Positions 18,374 through 26,737 of a stretch of DNA of 64,000 nucleotides are shown here, in pieces. The notes beneath the pieces were generated by a model, which saw only the letters and a program-made list of their open reading frames with translations, did not search any database and was not told where the DNA came from. This stretch comes from Roseomonas sp. (GTDB lineage Bacteria; Pseudomonadota; Alphaproteobacteria; Acetobacterales; Acetobacteraceae), in assembly GCA_020249265.1 (NCBI GenBank), contig JADCGA010000015.1:57470-121469 (forward strand). The letters run 5' to 3'. How positions within the stretch are numbered: the stretch's first letter is position 1; the number at the start of each line of letters is the position of its first letter. Position numbers and translations under genes: made by a program.

Positions 18374-19504
18374 TTAGATGTAATGTTCCTTCAGCGGCGC
18401 AAAGCCGTTGAAGAATTGCGCAGCGTAGGAGGTGACATAGGCCCCCGTCGCCAGCAGCTCTACCCGATCACCACAGGCCAGCTTCAGCGGCATGCGGTAA
18501 TTGGATTTTTCATACAGCGTATCGGTGCTGTCGCAGGTCGGGCCCGCAATGGTCACGGGACCATCTTCGGCACTATCATGCGGCGTGCGGATTTCGTAGC
18601 GAATGGCTTCACCTTCCGTTTCCGCCAGGCCACCAAAGCGCCCGATATCCAGATACACCCAGCGCACCGGATCCGTGGCACCCTTGCGGGAGACCAGAAC
18701 CACTTCGCTGGACACCAGACCGGCATCGCCCACCATGAAGCGGCCAGGCTCCACCACCATTTCCGGCAGGTCATTGCCGAAATGCTTGGTCATGGCGCCC
18801 ATGATGGCCATGCCGAAATCGTCAATTTCCGGCACTTCCGCGCGGTAGCGCACAGGATAGCCGCCGCCCAGATTGACCATGCGGAGCTTCACGCCCGCTT
18901 CCTTCAAATCGGTGAACAGCATCGCAACCCGAGCGATCGCACCTTCATAGGCGGCGGTCTTGGTCTGCTGGCTGCCGACATGGAAGGAAATGCCATAGGG
19001 GTCGAGCCCCATATCGCCAGCCTTCAGCATCAGGTCGCGCGCCATTTCCAATTCGCAGCCGAATTTGCGCGAAAGCGGCCATTCGGCGCCTTCATTCTGC
19101 ACCAGGATGCGGCAATAAACCCGCGCGCCGGGCGCATGGCGTGCCAGCTTTTCCAATTCCTCGATGCTGTCGAAGGCGAACATGGAGACACCAGCCTTAT
19201 GGGCGGCAGCGATAGCCGACACCTTCTTGATGGTATTGCCATAGGAAATGACGTCAGGCTGAGCGCCGGCGGCAAGGCAGGCCTGCACTTCTTCCCAAGA
19301 CGCCGCATCAAAGCTGGAGCCAAGCTTCACCAGCCGCTCCAGAATCGGCGCGCCAGGATTGGCCTTCACGGCATAATAAATGCGCGCCAAGGGCAATGCC
19401 GCACGCATGGCGCGGTATTTTTCCTCGACACGATCCACATCCAGCACAAGGCATGGCGTAGCAGGCGCGTTGTCGCGCAAAAAGCGTGCGATCTTCGGTG
19501 TCAT
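18374..19504 (-). CDS. PLP-dependent ornithine/lysine decarboxylase (fold III)
   Basis: A 376-residue alanine-racemase-fold decarboxylase that would make putrescine or cadaverine. The Schiff-base lysine is Lys48 (YYAVKANP), with His175 (FHVGSQ), the phosphate loop GGG 213-215 (NLGGGYP), EPGR 252-255, the cross-subunit CDS(T)D at 324-328 and GAYVTSY near the end. The frame is open far upstream, but homology starts at MTPKIARFL. ATG 19504 has GGAGGG 7 bases before it. A long gene-free stretch lies upstream, as expected for genes carrying the alphaproteobacterial speF leader. Confidence 0.92.
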   Translation of the reverse strand: MTPKIARFLRDNAPATPCLVLDVDRVEEKYRAMRAALPLARIYYAVKANPGAPILERLVKLGSSFDAASWEEVQACLAAGAQPDVISYGNTIKKVSAIAAAHKAGVSMFAFDSIEELEKLARHAPGARVYCRILVQNEGAEWPLSRKFGCELEMARDLMLKAGDMGLDPYGISFHVGSQQTKTAAYEGAIARVAMLFTDLKEAGVKLRMVNLGGGYPVRYRAEVPEIDDFGMAIMGAMTKHFGNDLPEMVVEPGRFMVGDAGLVSSEVVLVSRKGATDPVRWVYLDIGRFGGLAETEGEAIRYEIRTPHDSAEDGPVTIAGPTCDSTDTLYEKSNYRMPLKLACGDRVELLATGAYVTSYAAQFFNGFAPLKEHYI

Positions 19505-19853
19505 CGCAGCACCCTCCAGGCTCCAGAAGGGCCACCTGTGAAGGCGGAGGCCCAAGGTTAACGAAACGGTCGAACGAACCAGCGACCAGAGAGGACCGCC
19601 CGGACGAATCCGAACGGGGTTGCCAGAACGCTTGACGTCGTTGCGTAAACCCTTTGGCCAGGAGGCCTGGGGCCAGAGGCACGTGCGTACTGCGTCTGAA
19701 GCGCTTTTATGCCCCCTGCTTTGCCATTGCAAGAAAAAAATCGTCCTTGACCCGGTTTTTTTCCTCAAGGCCCACCTGAGGCCCGGAATCCTGCCCGAAA
19801 CCCCGTGAAAGGCCGGGCAATTCCGCCTGCAAGGCTTCGCTTTGGCAGGAAGC
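19505..19853 (-). promoter_or_regulatory. Long 5' leader of the decarboxylase gene; candidate speF-type RNA element
   Basis: There are 349 bases without a credible gene between the MFS transporter stop and the decarboxylase ATG. On the minus strand the stretch contains a strong CCAGG/CCTGG hairpin, GGGCC/GGCCC arms, and a CCTCC at 19546-19550 that could pair with the GGAGG ribosome binding site at 19513-19517. The Rfam speF motif is known from alphaproteobacteria upstream of ornithine decarboxylase genes. I infer this may be one but cannot recall enough of the consensus to confirm it. Confidence 0.4.
19704..19732 (-). promoter_or_regulatory. Putative sigma-70 promoter for the decarboxylase leader
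   Basis: On the minus strand TTGCAA (19727-19732) and TAAAAG (19704-19709) are separated by 17 bases. Transcription would begin near 19697 and give a leader of about 190 bases before the ATG at 19504. Confidence 0.3.
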
Positions 19854-21080
19854 TTACCGGAGCAGCTTGGGCGAATCCTGGCCGCGCCCCAACCAGCGCA
19901 GTACGGTAAACCCCGCCAGCATGATGAAGGCGACATGCCCGAAGGCGAGGCCCCAGGCCTGCACGCCATCGCCACCCGCTAAATCCAGCACCACGCCGGC
20001 CAGCAAAGGCCCGACAAAGCCCCCTGCGTAGCCAAACATGCTATGCAGCCCCATGGTGGCGCCGCGCAAAGCCGGGTCCGCCGCCTGCACCGTGCCGGCG
20101 GTAAGCGCCGAACTATCCAGATAAATCGCTGCATTCCAGAGAACGACAAAAAGCAGCACCACCCAAGGTGAGGCGCCGAAGCCAAACCCCGCCACAAGGG
20201 AAAGTGCCGCGCCGGACAGCATGGCCAGCGCCACAATCCTATCCCGCCCCAGGCTCTCGGCCAGGCGGTTCCCGATGAGCGAACTCGCAATGCCCACCAA
20301 CCCCGCAAGTGTGAACAGCACGGTCGGGCCGGGCAGCCATGCCGGCGGTGCGTAGATGGCGAAGCTCGCCGTCAGGAAGGCGACTGCCCAGGCGCGCAGC
20401 ACGGCCAACTCAAGCGTGTGCACGGTGTAACCGGCAATCCAGGCCATGGCGCGGCGATTGGCAAAAACCGGGCGGAAATCCAACAAGCCACGCCGCGTGG
20501 CGCTTTTGGGCGGCGGCGCATCGGGCAGTATCAGCATGGCAATGGCGAAGGCACCGCTGGCGGCCAGCCCCGCTACCAGAAAGGCAAAACTTGGCCCGAT
20601 AAGCGCATCACAAAGCCCTGCAAGCGCAAAGGAAGCGGCGCCCGCAATCCCCACCCCTGCCGCATGCCAGGCAACAGCGCGCGATTGCGCCACCCCAGTC
20701 AGCGGATCAGCGATGGATTTCAGGCCCGGCATATAGGCCCCCGCCCAGCCAATCCCGGCGAGCGCACGAAAGAACAGCCCGCCCCAGAAGCCATCGGCGA
20801 AGAAGGCAAAGCCCAGATGCGCCAGCGCCGTGATACCGGTGCCCACCAGATAAATCCGCCGCGCAGGAAAACGATCAGTCAGCGAAAGCAGCACCGGCAC
20901 CGCGGGCACATAGGCCGCGAAGAAAATGCCAATCAGCCAGCCTGCCTCGGTGGCGGAAAGGGTCCAGCGCGCCATCATCTCCGGCAACAGCGCGGGCAGG
21001 GTGAAGGCGCCGATTTGCGTCAGGATTTGCGCCGTGACCATGGCCACAACGAAACCCCGGCTGCCGGGGGACAGGGTCAT
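19854..21080 (-). CDS. MFS transporter
   Basis: A membrane protein of about 408 residues with roughly twelve hydrophobic segments. It carries a major-facilitator loop 2-3 region (SLTDRFPARRIYLVGTGI) and the conserved interior ALAGIGWAGAYMPGLKSIAD. A TTG at 21098 would add six residues; ATG at 21080 is the simpler start. It lies upstream of the decarboxylase on the same strand but is separated from it by a long leader, so it is probably a different transcript. The substrate is not evident. Confidence 0.85.
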   Translation of the reverse strand: MTLSPGSRGFVVAMVTAQILTQIGAFTLPALLPEMMARWTLSATEAGWLIGIFFAAYVPAVPVLLSLTDRFPARRIYLVGTGITALAHLGFAFFADGFWGGLFFRALAGIGWAGAYMPGLKSIADPLTGVAQSRAVAWHAAGVGIAGAASFALAGLCDALIGPSFAFLVAGLAASGAFAIAMLILPDAPPPKSATRRGLLDFRPVFANRRAMAWIAGYTVHTLELAVLRAWAVAFLTASFAIYAPPAWLPGPTVLFTLAGLVGIASSLIGNRLAESLGRDRIVALAMLSGAALSLVAGFGFGASPWVVLLFVVLWNAAIYLDSSALTAGTVQAADPALRGATMGLHSMFGYAGGFVGPLLAGVVLDLAGGDGVQAWGLAFGHVAFIMLAGFTVLRWLGRGQDSPKLLR

Positions 21081-21178
21081 GGCGGGATTAGGCCGCAAAT
21101 TACCCCCTCCGCAAAGCCCGGCTTGATCGCTGGCGCGCCGCGCCCGATGTTACGGCGAAGTGATCGTGGGAGGACGCA

Positions 21179-21637
21179 ATGCGTAAGGTCGAAACCCCGG
21201 AAGCGCTCAGGGCGCTGATCGGACAGGAATTGGGTGTCAGTGATTGGCTGGAAGTGACGCAGGATCTGATTGATCGCTTTGCGGAAGTGACGGGCGATCA
21301 TCAATGGATCCATGTGGATGTGGAGCGCGCCAAACGCGACATGCCCGGCGGCAAGACCATCGCGCATGGCTATCTATTGCTGTCACTGCTGCCAAAGCTT
21401 GGCGCTGGCATCTACCAGCTTTCCTGGCCCACGCGGTCCATCAACTACGGCAGCGACAAGGTGCGCATCGTCAATCCGGTGAAAGCCGGCGCGCGCATCA
21501 GACTGCGCCAAAGCTTGGTTGCGGTGGAAGATGGCGCGCCAGGTGCCCATCGGATCACCGTGCGCCAAACGCTTGAAATCGAAGGCGAGGCGAAGCCCGC
21601 CATGATCGCGGATACCATCCGCATGACTTTCACCTGA
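21179..21637 (+). CDS. MaoC-family hot-dog dehydratase
   Basis: A 152-residue single hot-dog protein. The (R)-specific hydratase motif is recognisable as EVTGDHQWIHVDVERAK, with catalytic candidates Asp40 and His45, followed by KTIAHGYLLLSLLPKL. Such proteins hydrate 2-enoyl-CoA to (R)-3-hydroxyacyl-CoA. The start follows GGGAGGA at about 6 bases. It is 18 bases upstream of the UPF0173 hydrolase and probably co-transcribed with it. Confidence 0.88.
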   Translation: MRKVETPEALRALIGQELGVSDWLEVTQDLIDRFAEVTGDHQWIHVDVERAKRDMPGGKTIAHGYLLLSLLPKLGAGIYQLSWPTRSINYGSDKVRIVNPVKAGARIRLRQSLVAVEDGAPGAHRITVRQTLEIEGEAKPAMIADTIRMTFT

Positions 21638-21655
21638 AACGAAAAGGAACACACA

Positions 21656-22366
21656 ATGAAACTCACCTGGTTCGGCCATTCCGCCTTTCGCCTGGAATTC
21701 GGCAAGTCTGTTGTGATGATTGACCCTTTCCTCACCGGCAACCCCGCCTTTGGCGGCGATGCGGAAGCGGCGAGTGCGGGCGCGACCCATGTGCTGCTGA
21801 CCCATGGCCACGCCGATCACATTGGCGACACGGCTGCCATCTGCAAACGCACCGGTGCCAAGCTTGTCACCAATTATGAACTCGCCATGTGGCTCGGCAA
21901 GCAAGGGGTCGAAGCGTTTGATCCCATGAACACGGGCGGCACCACGGATCAGGGAGAATTCACGGTCACGCTGACGCAGGCGTTCCATTCCTCGGTTGAG
22001 GTGGATGCCAATGGCGTTTTCCACTGCCTTGGCCTGCCGAATGGCATTGTGGTGACACCAAAGGACAAGCATGAGCCGACCATCTATCACATGGGCGATA
22101 CGGATATCTTTTCCGACATGGCGCTGATTGATGAGCTTTACGCCCCGACTGTCGCCTTGGTGCCGGTGGGTGATCGCTTCACCATGGGCCCGCGTGCGGC
22201 GGCGCTTTCGGTGAAGCGGTATCTCCGCAATGTCACCACCGCCATTCCCTGCCATTACGCGACCTTCGGCATGCTGCTGCCGGACGCCAAGGGTTTTGAG
22301 GCCGAGATGGTCGGCGCCAAGGCCAAGGTGGTGATCCCGGAAATGGGCAAGGCGGTCAGCCTGTAA
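21656..22366 (+). CDS. UPF0173 metal-dependent hydrolase (metallo-beta-lactamase fold)
   Basis: A 236-residue protein with the metal motif His50-x-His52-x-Asp54-His55 ([12 protein letters not shown]), an N-terminal [12 protein letters not shown] signature and further histidines in [10 protein letters not shown] and IPCHYATF. It is a compact cytoplasmic metallo-hydrolase of unknown physiological substrate, length normal for the family. The ribosome binding site is AAAAGGAA upstream of ATG 21656. It is followed by a GC-rich hairpin. Confidence 0.9.
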   Translation: MKLTWFGHSAFRLEFGKSVVMIDPFLTGNPAFGGDAEAASAGATHVLLTHGHADHIGDTAAICKRTGAKLVTNYELAMWLGKQGVEAFDPMNTGGTTDQGEFTVTLTQAFHSSVEVDANGVFHCLGLPNGIVVTPKDKHEPTIYHMGDTDIFSDMALIDELYAPTVALVPVGDRFTMGPRAAALSVKRYLRNVTTAIPCHYATFGMLLPDAKGFEAEMVGAKAKVVIPEMGKAVSL

Positions 22367-22377
22367 GCGCTGATCCA

Positions 22378-22413
22378 GGGCGGGCACCGTGATGCGGATC
22401 AAGGCGCCCGCCC
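22378..22413 (+). terminator. GC-rich hairpin after the UPF0173 gene
   Basis: GGGCGGGC (22378-22385) and GCCCGCCC (22406-22413) are perfect complementary arms around a 20-base loop, starting 11 bases after the stop codon. No T-run follows, so it may be a weak or Rho-assisted terminator, or part of the leader of the next gene. GGATCAAGGCGCCCGC within it recurs upstream of the second lipoprotein gene. Confidence 0.45.
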
Positions 22414-22472
22414 ATCGGTGCTGTCAGATAGGGCGCTTGTTGCACCCTGGGTTTTGATGGAAGGAAATCCCC

Positions 22473-23051
22473 ATGTCCTGTGACAGGCGCCTTGTTTTCC
22501 TGGGTCTGCTCGGGCTTGGCGCTTGCGCCGCCACGCCAATAGAAACGGCGTTTTTACCGGAATTCCGCGGCTTTGTTTCGCTAGACCCTGTGCGCCATTC
22601 GATTGAGCAGGGGGCCGATATGCTCACCCATCGCAGCCGCTTGGTTGGCCAGCCTTGGGAAACCGCGCGCCTGGTTCAGGCTTTGGAATTCCTTGCCGTG
22701 GAAGTGCCGAATGGGCCGCGCTGGAATGTGATGCTGCCCATGGCGCAGCTCGCCATACCGGCCGCGCGGGCCGAATGGCGCCAGGGCTTTGGCATTGCGC
22801 CAGAAGCCCGCGCGCAGGAGGTTATTGATAGCCTCACGGAACTGCGCAATGCCTTTGCCGAACAGCGGCCAGCCGCTGCACCTGCCGCCTTGCGCGCGCC
22901 ACTCTTTTCGCCGGGCGGGCAGGAAACGCTCAATCGTTTTGCTGATCCACCTGCCCTGCCACGCACCACCCGCGCCATGATTGATGCGCGCCAGGAACTG
23001 ATTTCTCAAAGCTTTGAGCGGCGTTCGGGGCGCAATTTCATCATTCGCTAG
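22473..23051 (+). CDS. Hypothetical lipoprotein, first of a tandem pair
   Basis: A 192-residue protein with a lipoprotein signal (MSCDRRLVFLGLLGLGAC, lipidated Cys18). The mature part carries SIEQGADMLTHRSRLVGQPW, ALEFLAVEVPNGPRWNVMLP, EWRQGFGI, a helical ARAQEVIDSL stretch and PGGQETLNRFADPPALPR. It belongs to no family I recognise. The next gene at 23282 is a clear paralogue of it. The ribosome binding site AAGGA lies about 9 bases before the ATG. It is probably anchored in the outer membrane or the periplasmic face of the inner membrane. Confidence 0.8.
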   Translation: MSCDRRLVFLGLLGLGACAATPIETAFLPEFRGFVSLDPVRHSIEQGADMLTHRSRLVGQPWETARLVQALEFLAVEVPNGPRWNVMLPMAQLAIPAARAEWRQGFGIAPEARAQEVIDSLTELRNAFAEQRPAAAPAALRAPLFSPGGQETLNRFADPPALPRTTRAMIDARQELISQSFERRSGRNFIIR

Positions 23052-23167
23052 TGGTGCGATTCGTATTAACCTTTCCCGATCCAAAACTGCCCGCGCGCAC
23101 CACTAGCCCTATATTTGGTGGGCCGATTCACGCTGCTGCCCTGAACCGACAGCAGCGATCGGACCAC
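23048..23167 (+). repeat. 120-bp dispersed intergenic repeat, copy A
   Basis: It begins at the stop codon of the first lipoprotein gene. The stretch matches the reverse complement of 39579-39698 over its full 120 bases with about 13 differences and no gaps. Its last 50 bases also match 37902-37951. The most conserved part is GATTCACGCTGCTGCCCTGA followed by a CCGACAGCAGCGATCGGACC segment. No coding potential is evident. Confidence 0.85.
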
Positions 23168-23175
23168 TGGATGGA

Positions 23176-23218
23176 GGCGCCTTCCAGCCCTAAATGCTGG
23201 ATTCTGGATCAAGGCGCC
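23176..23218 (+). repeat. Two-level hairpin upstream of the second lipoprotein gene
   Basis: The outer arms GGCGCCTT (23176-23183) and AAGGCGCC (23211-23218) enclose an inner hairpin CCAGC (23184-23188) / GCTGG (23196-23200). The right part shares GGATCAAGGCGCCCGC with the region upstream of the first lipoprotein gene, so it appears to have been duplicated with the gene. A terminator or leader role is possible. Confidence 0.5.
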
Positions 23219-23281
23219 CGCTATGCCAAGCCAGAACGGAATTGCGATAAACTTTACGGAATTTGTTGGAAGGACATCACG

Positions 23282-23836
23282 ATGCAGTGCGATAGGCGCG
23301 TTTTCCTGCTGGGGCTATTGGGCTTGGGCGCCTGCTCTGGCCCGCCTGAGACAGCAAGCTTGCCTGATTTCAGCAGTTTTCTCACAGGCGATGCGGTGTT
23401 CCATTCCATCGAACAGGGCGCCGATATGCTCACCAATCCGCGCCGCTTGACCGGTCAGCCCTGGGAAACGGCGCGCCTGATCCAGGCTTTGGAATTCCTT
23501 TCGGTGGAATTGCCGAATGGGCCACGCTGGAACATCATACTGCCCATGGCACAGATCGCGGTGCCTGGGGCACGCAGCGAATGGCGCCAGGCTTTCGGTA
23601 TTGCGGTAACTGCGCGCGCGCAGGACGTGATTGATAGCCTGTCGGCGGTTCGCAATTCCTTTGCCGCGCGCAGCCTTTCCGGCGCGGTAGATGCCTTACG
23701 CCCGCCACTTTTCACGCCCGGCGGGCAAGAAACGCTCAATCGTCTTGGTGATCCGCCGGCTCTGCCGAGAAGCCGTCGCGCCCTGGTGGATGCTCGGCAG
23801 GAATTATTTGCGGCCAGAAATGATGGGCGCAGCTGA
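23282..23836 (+). CDS. Hypothetical lipoprotein, second of a tandem pair
   Basis: A 184-residue lipoprotein (MQCDRRVFLLGLLGLGAC, lipidated Cys18) that is paralogous along its whole length to the 22473 gene. Shared blocks include SIEQGADMLT, GQPWETARL, QALEFL, PNGPRWN, LPMAQ, EWRQ, FGI, ARAQ, VIDSL, and PGGQETLNR followed by DPPALPR. ATG 23282 follows GGAAGGA. The two products could form a heteromer or act at different times. Divergence is spread evenly except in the variable 148-160 region. It converges with the lytic transglycosylase gene. Confidence 0.8.
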   Translation: MQCDRRVFLLGLLGLGACSGPPETASLPDFSSFLTGDAVFHSIEQGADMLTNPRRLTGQPWETARLIQALEFLSVELPNGPRWNIILPMAQIAVPGARSEWRQAFGIAVTARAQDVIDSLSAVRNSFAARSLSGAVDALRPPLFTPGGQETLNRLGDPPALPRSRRALVDARQELFAARNDGRS

Positions 23837-23910
23837 CGCGCAAAGGGCGTTGTGAAGTCCAGGCCGCGATCGGTTCGTGATGATCACGCCTTGGACCACT
23901 TGTTTCACCA

Positions 23911-25134
23911 TCAGACTCCCGGCGCTACCAGCGTGCAATTTCCGGCGGAGCGTAGCCTTTGGCAGGTCTGTTCGGCCTGGGCGCGCGTCAGCCCCTTTAC
24001 CCGCGCCGTGAAGGCAGCGTTATTGCCCTGCGCGACGCGCACCACCTCTGCCTGACCGCTGCCGCCAGCAGAAGACCGCGCCGAAGAAGCCGCGCTACGC
24101 GCCAAATTTTCTGAGGCAAAACGCCCAAGGCTCACTGACCAACCATTGCCCCCGCCGCTTGGTGGTGGCGCAGCCCCGGCGCGGCCCAAAGCCGAAGGTG
24201 AGGCCGGCGCCGCCTGGGCAGAACCGATCAAGCCAAGCCCACGTGATGGCGCGGCAGCCGGCGCCTGACGCGGTGCGGGCGGCGCCATGGGGGCTGCGGC
24301 AAGGGCGGAACGCCCCGTATCAAGCCCGGCACGTCGGCGCTCCGCCGGGGTGAAGGTGCTGCCATCGGGGATCGGGTCCATGCGCACCACATTGCCAAGG
24401 CTCGCCACTTGCGTCCCTGCCGGCGCCGCCGGGGCAGGGGCCGCGGCCTGCGCCACTTGCACCGTCGGCGCTGGGCTGCGCTGTTGGTTCAGCGCCACCA
24501 TCGTTCCGCCATCCATCCGGCGTGGCCCGCGCGGGATGCTCGTGCCGATATCAGCCGCGGCATAAACCTCGGCCGGCGCGCGGCGTGCTGGCGCCGTGCT
24601 CGCGATGCGAGGACCGACGCGTGCCACGTAATTGCGTGTTTCATCCGGCAGGCCGCGCCCGCCCCACAAATAATCCTCCAGCCGCCGCGGCCCAGCATTA
24701 TAGGCCGCCAGGAAGGCGGGCGAGCCGTAAAGCTGGTACATTTCGCGGATATAGGCGGCGCCTGCCTGCAAATTATCGTAAGGGTGATAGGGGTCAGGCC
24801 CCAGATTATAGCGCTGCGCCAATTCGCGGTAGGTGCCGGGCATCACCTGCATCAGCCCCATGGCCCCCACGCGCGATGTGGCGCCTGGGCGGCCACCGCT
24901 TTCCTGGCGCATGACTTCGCGGATCCAAAGATCGGGCACGTCAAAGCGGCGGGAAGCATCGCGGATCCAAGGCCCCCAAGGATCGCCGGGCGGTCCGGGT
25001 GGGGAGGTGCTATCCGGGCGATTATAAAACGGCCCATTAGCGTGGCGCCCTGTGCCATCCGCGCATGCCGAAAGCACCGCCAGCAGCAGTCCCAAAACCA
25101 GAAAACGACCATAACCCAGTCGAAACCCGTGCAT
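23911..25134 (-). CDS. SLT-domain lytic transglycosylase with C-terminal SPOR domain, lipoprotein
   Basis: A 407-residue cell-wall enzyme. A lipobox (LLAVLSAC, Cys24) is followed by the soluble lytic transglycosylase domain at about 52-165, with catalytic Glu78 in RQESGG, GAMGLMQVMPGT and AYNAGP. A long Pro/Ala-rich linker leads to a SPOR-like domain (about 335-405, WSVSLGRFASENLAR). SPOR domains bind denuded septal peptidoglycan, so the enzyme probably acts at division sites, as RlpA- or Slt-type proteins do. It is monocistronic and convergent with the lipoprotein pair. Confidence 0.9.
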   Translation of the reverse strand: MHGFRLGYGRFLVLGLLLAVLSACADGTGRHANGPFYNRPDSTSPPGPPGDPWGPWIRDASRRFDVPDLWIREVMRQESGGRPGATSRVGAMGLMQVMPGTYRELAQRYNLGPDPYHPYDNLQAGAAYIREMYQLYGSPAFLAAYNAGPRRLEDYLWGGRGLPDETRNYVARVGPRIASTAPARRAPAEVYAAADIGTSIPRGPRRMDGGTMVALNQQRSPAPTVQVAQAAAPAPAAPAGTQVASLGNVVRMDPIPDGSTFTPAERRRAGLDTGRSALAAAPMAPPAPRQAPAAAPSRGLGLIGSAQAAPASPSALGRAGAAPPPSGGGNGWSVSLGRFASENLARSAASSARSSAGGSGQAEVVRVAQGNNAAFTARVKGLTRAQAEQTCQRLRSAGNCTLVAPGV

Positions 25135-25455
25135 CCCCTAAACTCCATCGGGTCTGGGATTTGCGCCCCGAAACGGCCCCCCAAGGACCAAGCCAATGCC
25201 CCCGCATCGGCGCGGCCCAAGCCATCCCGCTGACCAGGCCCTGGCTGCCTGAAACATCCAGAAACATGATCGCGACATCTTCGCCTATGCCATTTGGTCA
25301 GTGCAGGTCAAGCGTAACCTGAAGCCCACATCATGTGGGGTATTTGCCACGGCAATCATGACAAGATTTAGGCAAAGGCTGAGCAGAAAAATAAGACAAA
25401 TCAAATATTTTCTGCCCGAAACTCAGGCGATACTGTCAGATGCGTGCCCCAAAGG
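25135..25455. other. Intergenic stretch with no recognised gene
   Basis: 321 bases separate the 5' end of the transglycosylase gene from the 3' end of the DsrE-like gene. The 25250-25440 part is noticeably more AT-rich than its surroundings and contains the short palindrome CCCACAT-C-ATGTGGG at 25325-25339, which could be an operator. No reading frame with plausible composition or ribosome binding site is seen. Presumably it holds the transglycosylase promoter. Confidence 0.4.
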
Positions 25456-25839
25456 TCACAGGGACACGATCTGCCCCGCACCCACCGCACCCAAAAAACT
25501 CGCCACCCCGGCCCGTTCGACGCCGGGCGCGAGGGGGGTAGCGCCCAAATCCTCGGCCTTCAGCCCGGCCTCACAGACCATGCGCTGCACGCCAAGCGCG
25601 GCGATGGCGGCAAGCAAAGTGCCAATCCCGGCGACACCGCGGGAAGCCAGATGCGCCTCTCGCGGGTCCTGCAACAAAGGGCAATCGGCCAGCAGCAGGC
25701 GGCAGCCGCCATTGGTGGCGAAAAGCACCACATCGCGGCCCAAAGCCGCCGCGCCGCTGGCCATCACCAAAGCGTAATGGGCGCGTTCATGCCCGCCATC
25801 CAGCAACAAAATGCCAAGCGGGGGGCGCCTTTCGCTCAT
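25456..25839 (-). CDS. DsrE-like family protein
   Basis: A 127-residue protein with a start MSERRPPLGILLLDGGHERA, AHYALVMASGAAALGRDVVL and Cys residues in NGGCRLLLADCPLL and MVCEAGL. It resembles DsrE/DsrF-like small sulfur-relay or peroxiredoxin-like proteins. Its ATG overlaps the stop of the ThiF/MoeB-like gene by 4 bases. Co-translation with an E1-like adenylyltransferase supports a sulfur-transfer role, but the exact function is inferred. Confidence 0.7.
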   Translation of the reverse strand: MSERRPPLGILLLDGGHERAHYALVMASGAAALGRDVVLFATNGGCRLLLADCPLLQDPREAHLASRGVAGIGTLLAAIAALGVQRMVCEAGLKAEDLGATPLAPGVERAGVASFLGAVGAGQIVSL

Positions 25840-26657
25840 GCCCGGCAGGCAGCTTCCGCTGCTTTTTCATGGGCAGAAAGATTGTGGATGGAGGCTTCCG
25901 GCCCACACAGCGCACAGGCCGGGTCGCGCTTCAGCCGCACGGTGCGAAACCGTGCATCCAGCGCATCCCACAGCAACAACTTGCCGATCAGCGGTTCGCC
26001 AATCCCAAGAATAAGCTTCAACACCTCGGTCGCTTGCAGCGTGCCCATCACGCCCGTCACGGCGCCCAGCACGCCGGCTTCAGAACAGGTTGGCACCAGG
26101 CCGGGCGGCGGCGGTTCCGGGTGCAGGCAGCGATGGCAGGGGCTGGCGCCATCATGGCCATGAAACACCGAAAGCTGGCCTTCAAAGCGCAGCACCGCCG
26201 CACTCACCAAGGGCTTGCCGAGCAAATGGCAGGCATCACCCAGCAGAAAGCGGGTTTCGAAATTATCCGTCCCGTCGCAAATCACGTCGTAGTGAGGGAT
26301 CAAATCCCGCGCCGCCGCCGCATCCATCCGCCGCGCATGGATATCCACTGTCACTTCCGGGTTCAGCGCGGCCAGGGTTTCCGCCGCGCTCGCCGCCTTG
26401 TTCTCGCCGATCCGCGCGGTGCTATGCGCCACCTGGCGCTGCAAATTGGAAAGCTCCAGCACATCGTGATCCACAATCCCCAGCGTGCCGATCCCGGCGG
26501 CGGCCAGATATAGCGCGAGCGGCGAGCCCAAGCCCCCCGCGCCCACAATCAACACCCGCGCCGCGCGCAGCTTGGCCTGGCCGATTGCGCCCACTTCGCG
26601 GAGCAGGATATGGCGTGAATAGCGCTGCAATTCCGCGCGGGAGAAAGATAGCGACAT
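25836..26657 (-). CDS. ThiF/MoeB-family adenylyltransferase
   Basis: A protein of about 273 residues that would adenylate the C-terminus of a ubiquitin-like sulfur carrier (MoaD or ThiS type). The nucleotide loop GAGGLGS (39-45), the arginine finger in NLQRQ (Arg74), and GTDNFETRFLLGDAC are present. Zinc cysteine pairs are in CHRCLHPE and CALCGPE. ATG 26657 fits the usual N-terminus (LQRYSRHILLREVG); ATG 26666 or the GTG-like extension to 26693 are alternatives. It is upstream of and overlapping the DsrE-like gene. Confidence 0.88.
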   Translation of the reverse strand: MSLSFSRAELQRYSRHILLREVGAIGQAKLRAARVLIVGAGGLGSPLALYLAAAGIGTLGIVDHDVLELSNLQRQVAHSTARIGENKAASAAETLAALNPEVTVDIHARRMDAAAARDLIPHYDVICDGTDNFETRFLLGDACHLLGKPLVSAAVLRFEGQLSVFHGHDGASPCHRCLHPEPPPPGLVPTCSEAGVLGAVTGVMGTLQATEVLKLILGIGEPLIGKLLLWDALDARFRTVRLKRDPACALCGPEASIHNLSAHEKAAEAACRA

Positions 26658-26737
26658 CCCCGCCATATGGCCGCGATGGGCGCACCGGCGCAAGCTTTCC
26701 GCTTGCGATAGGGCTGCGCTTGGCGCCTTATGCGGCG

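Noticed and set aside
25325..25339. Palindrome CCCACAT-C-ATGTGGG as a terminator
   Set aside because: The loop is one base and no T-run follows, so it is not a credible terminator; an operator role is possible but unsupported.
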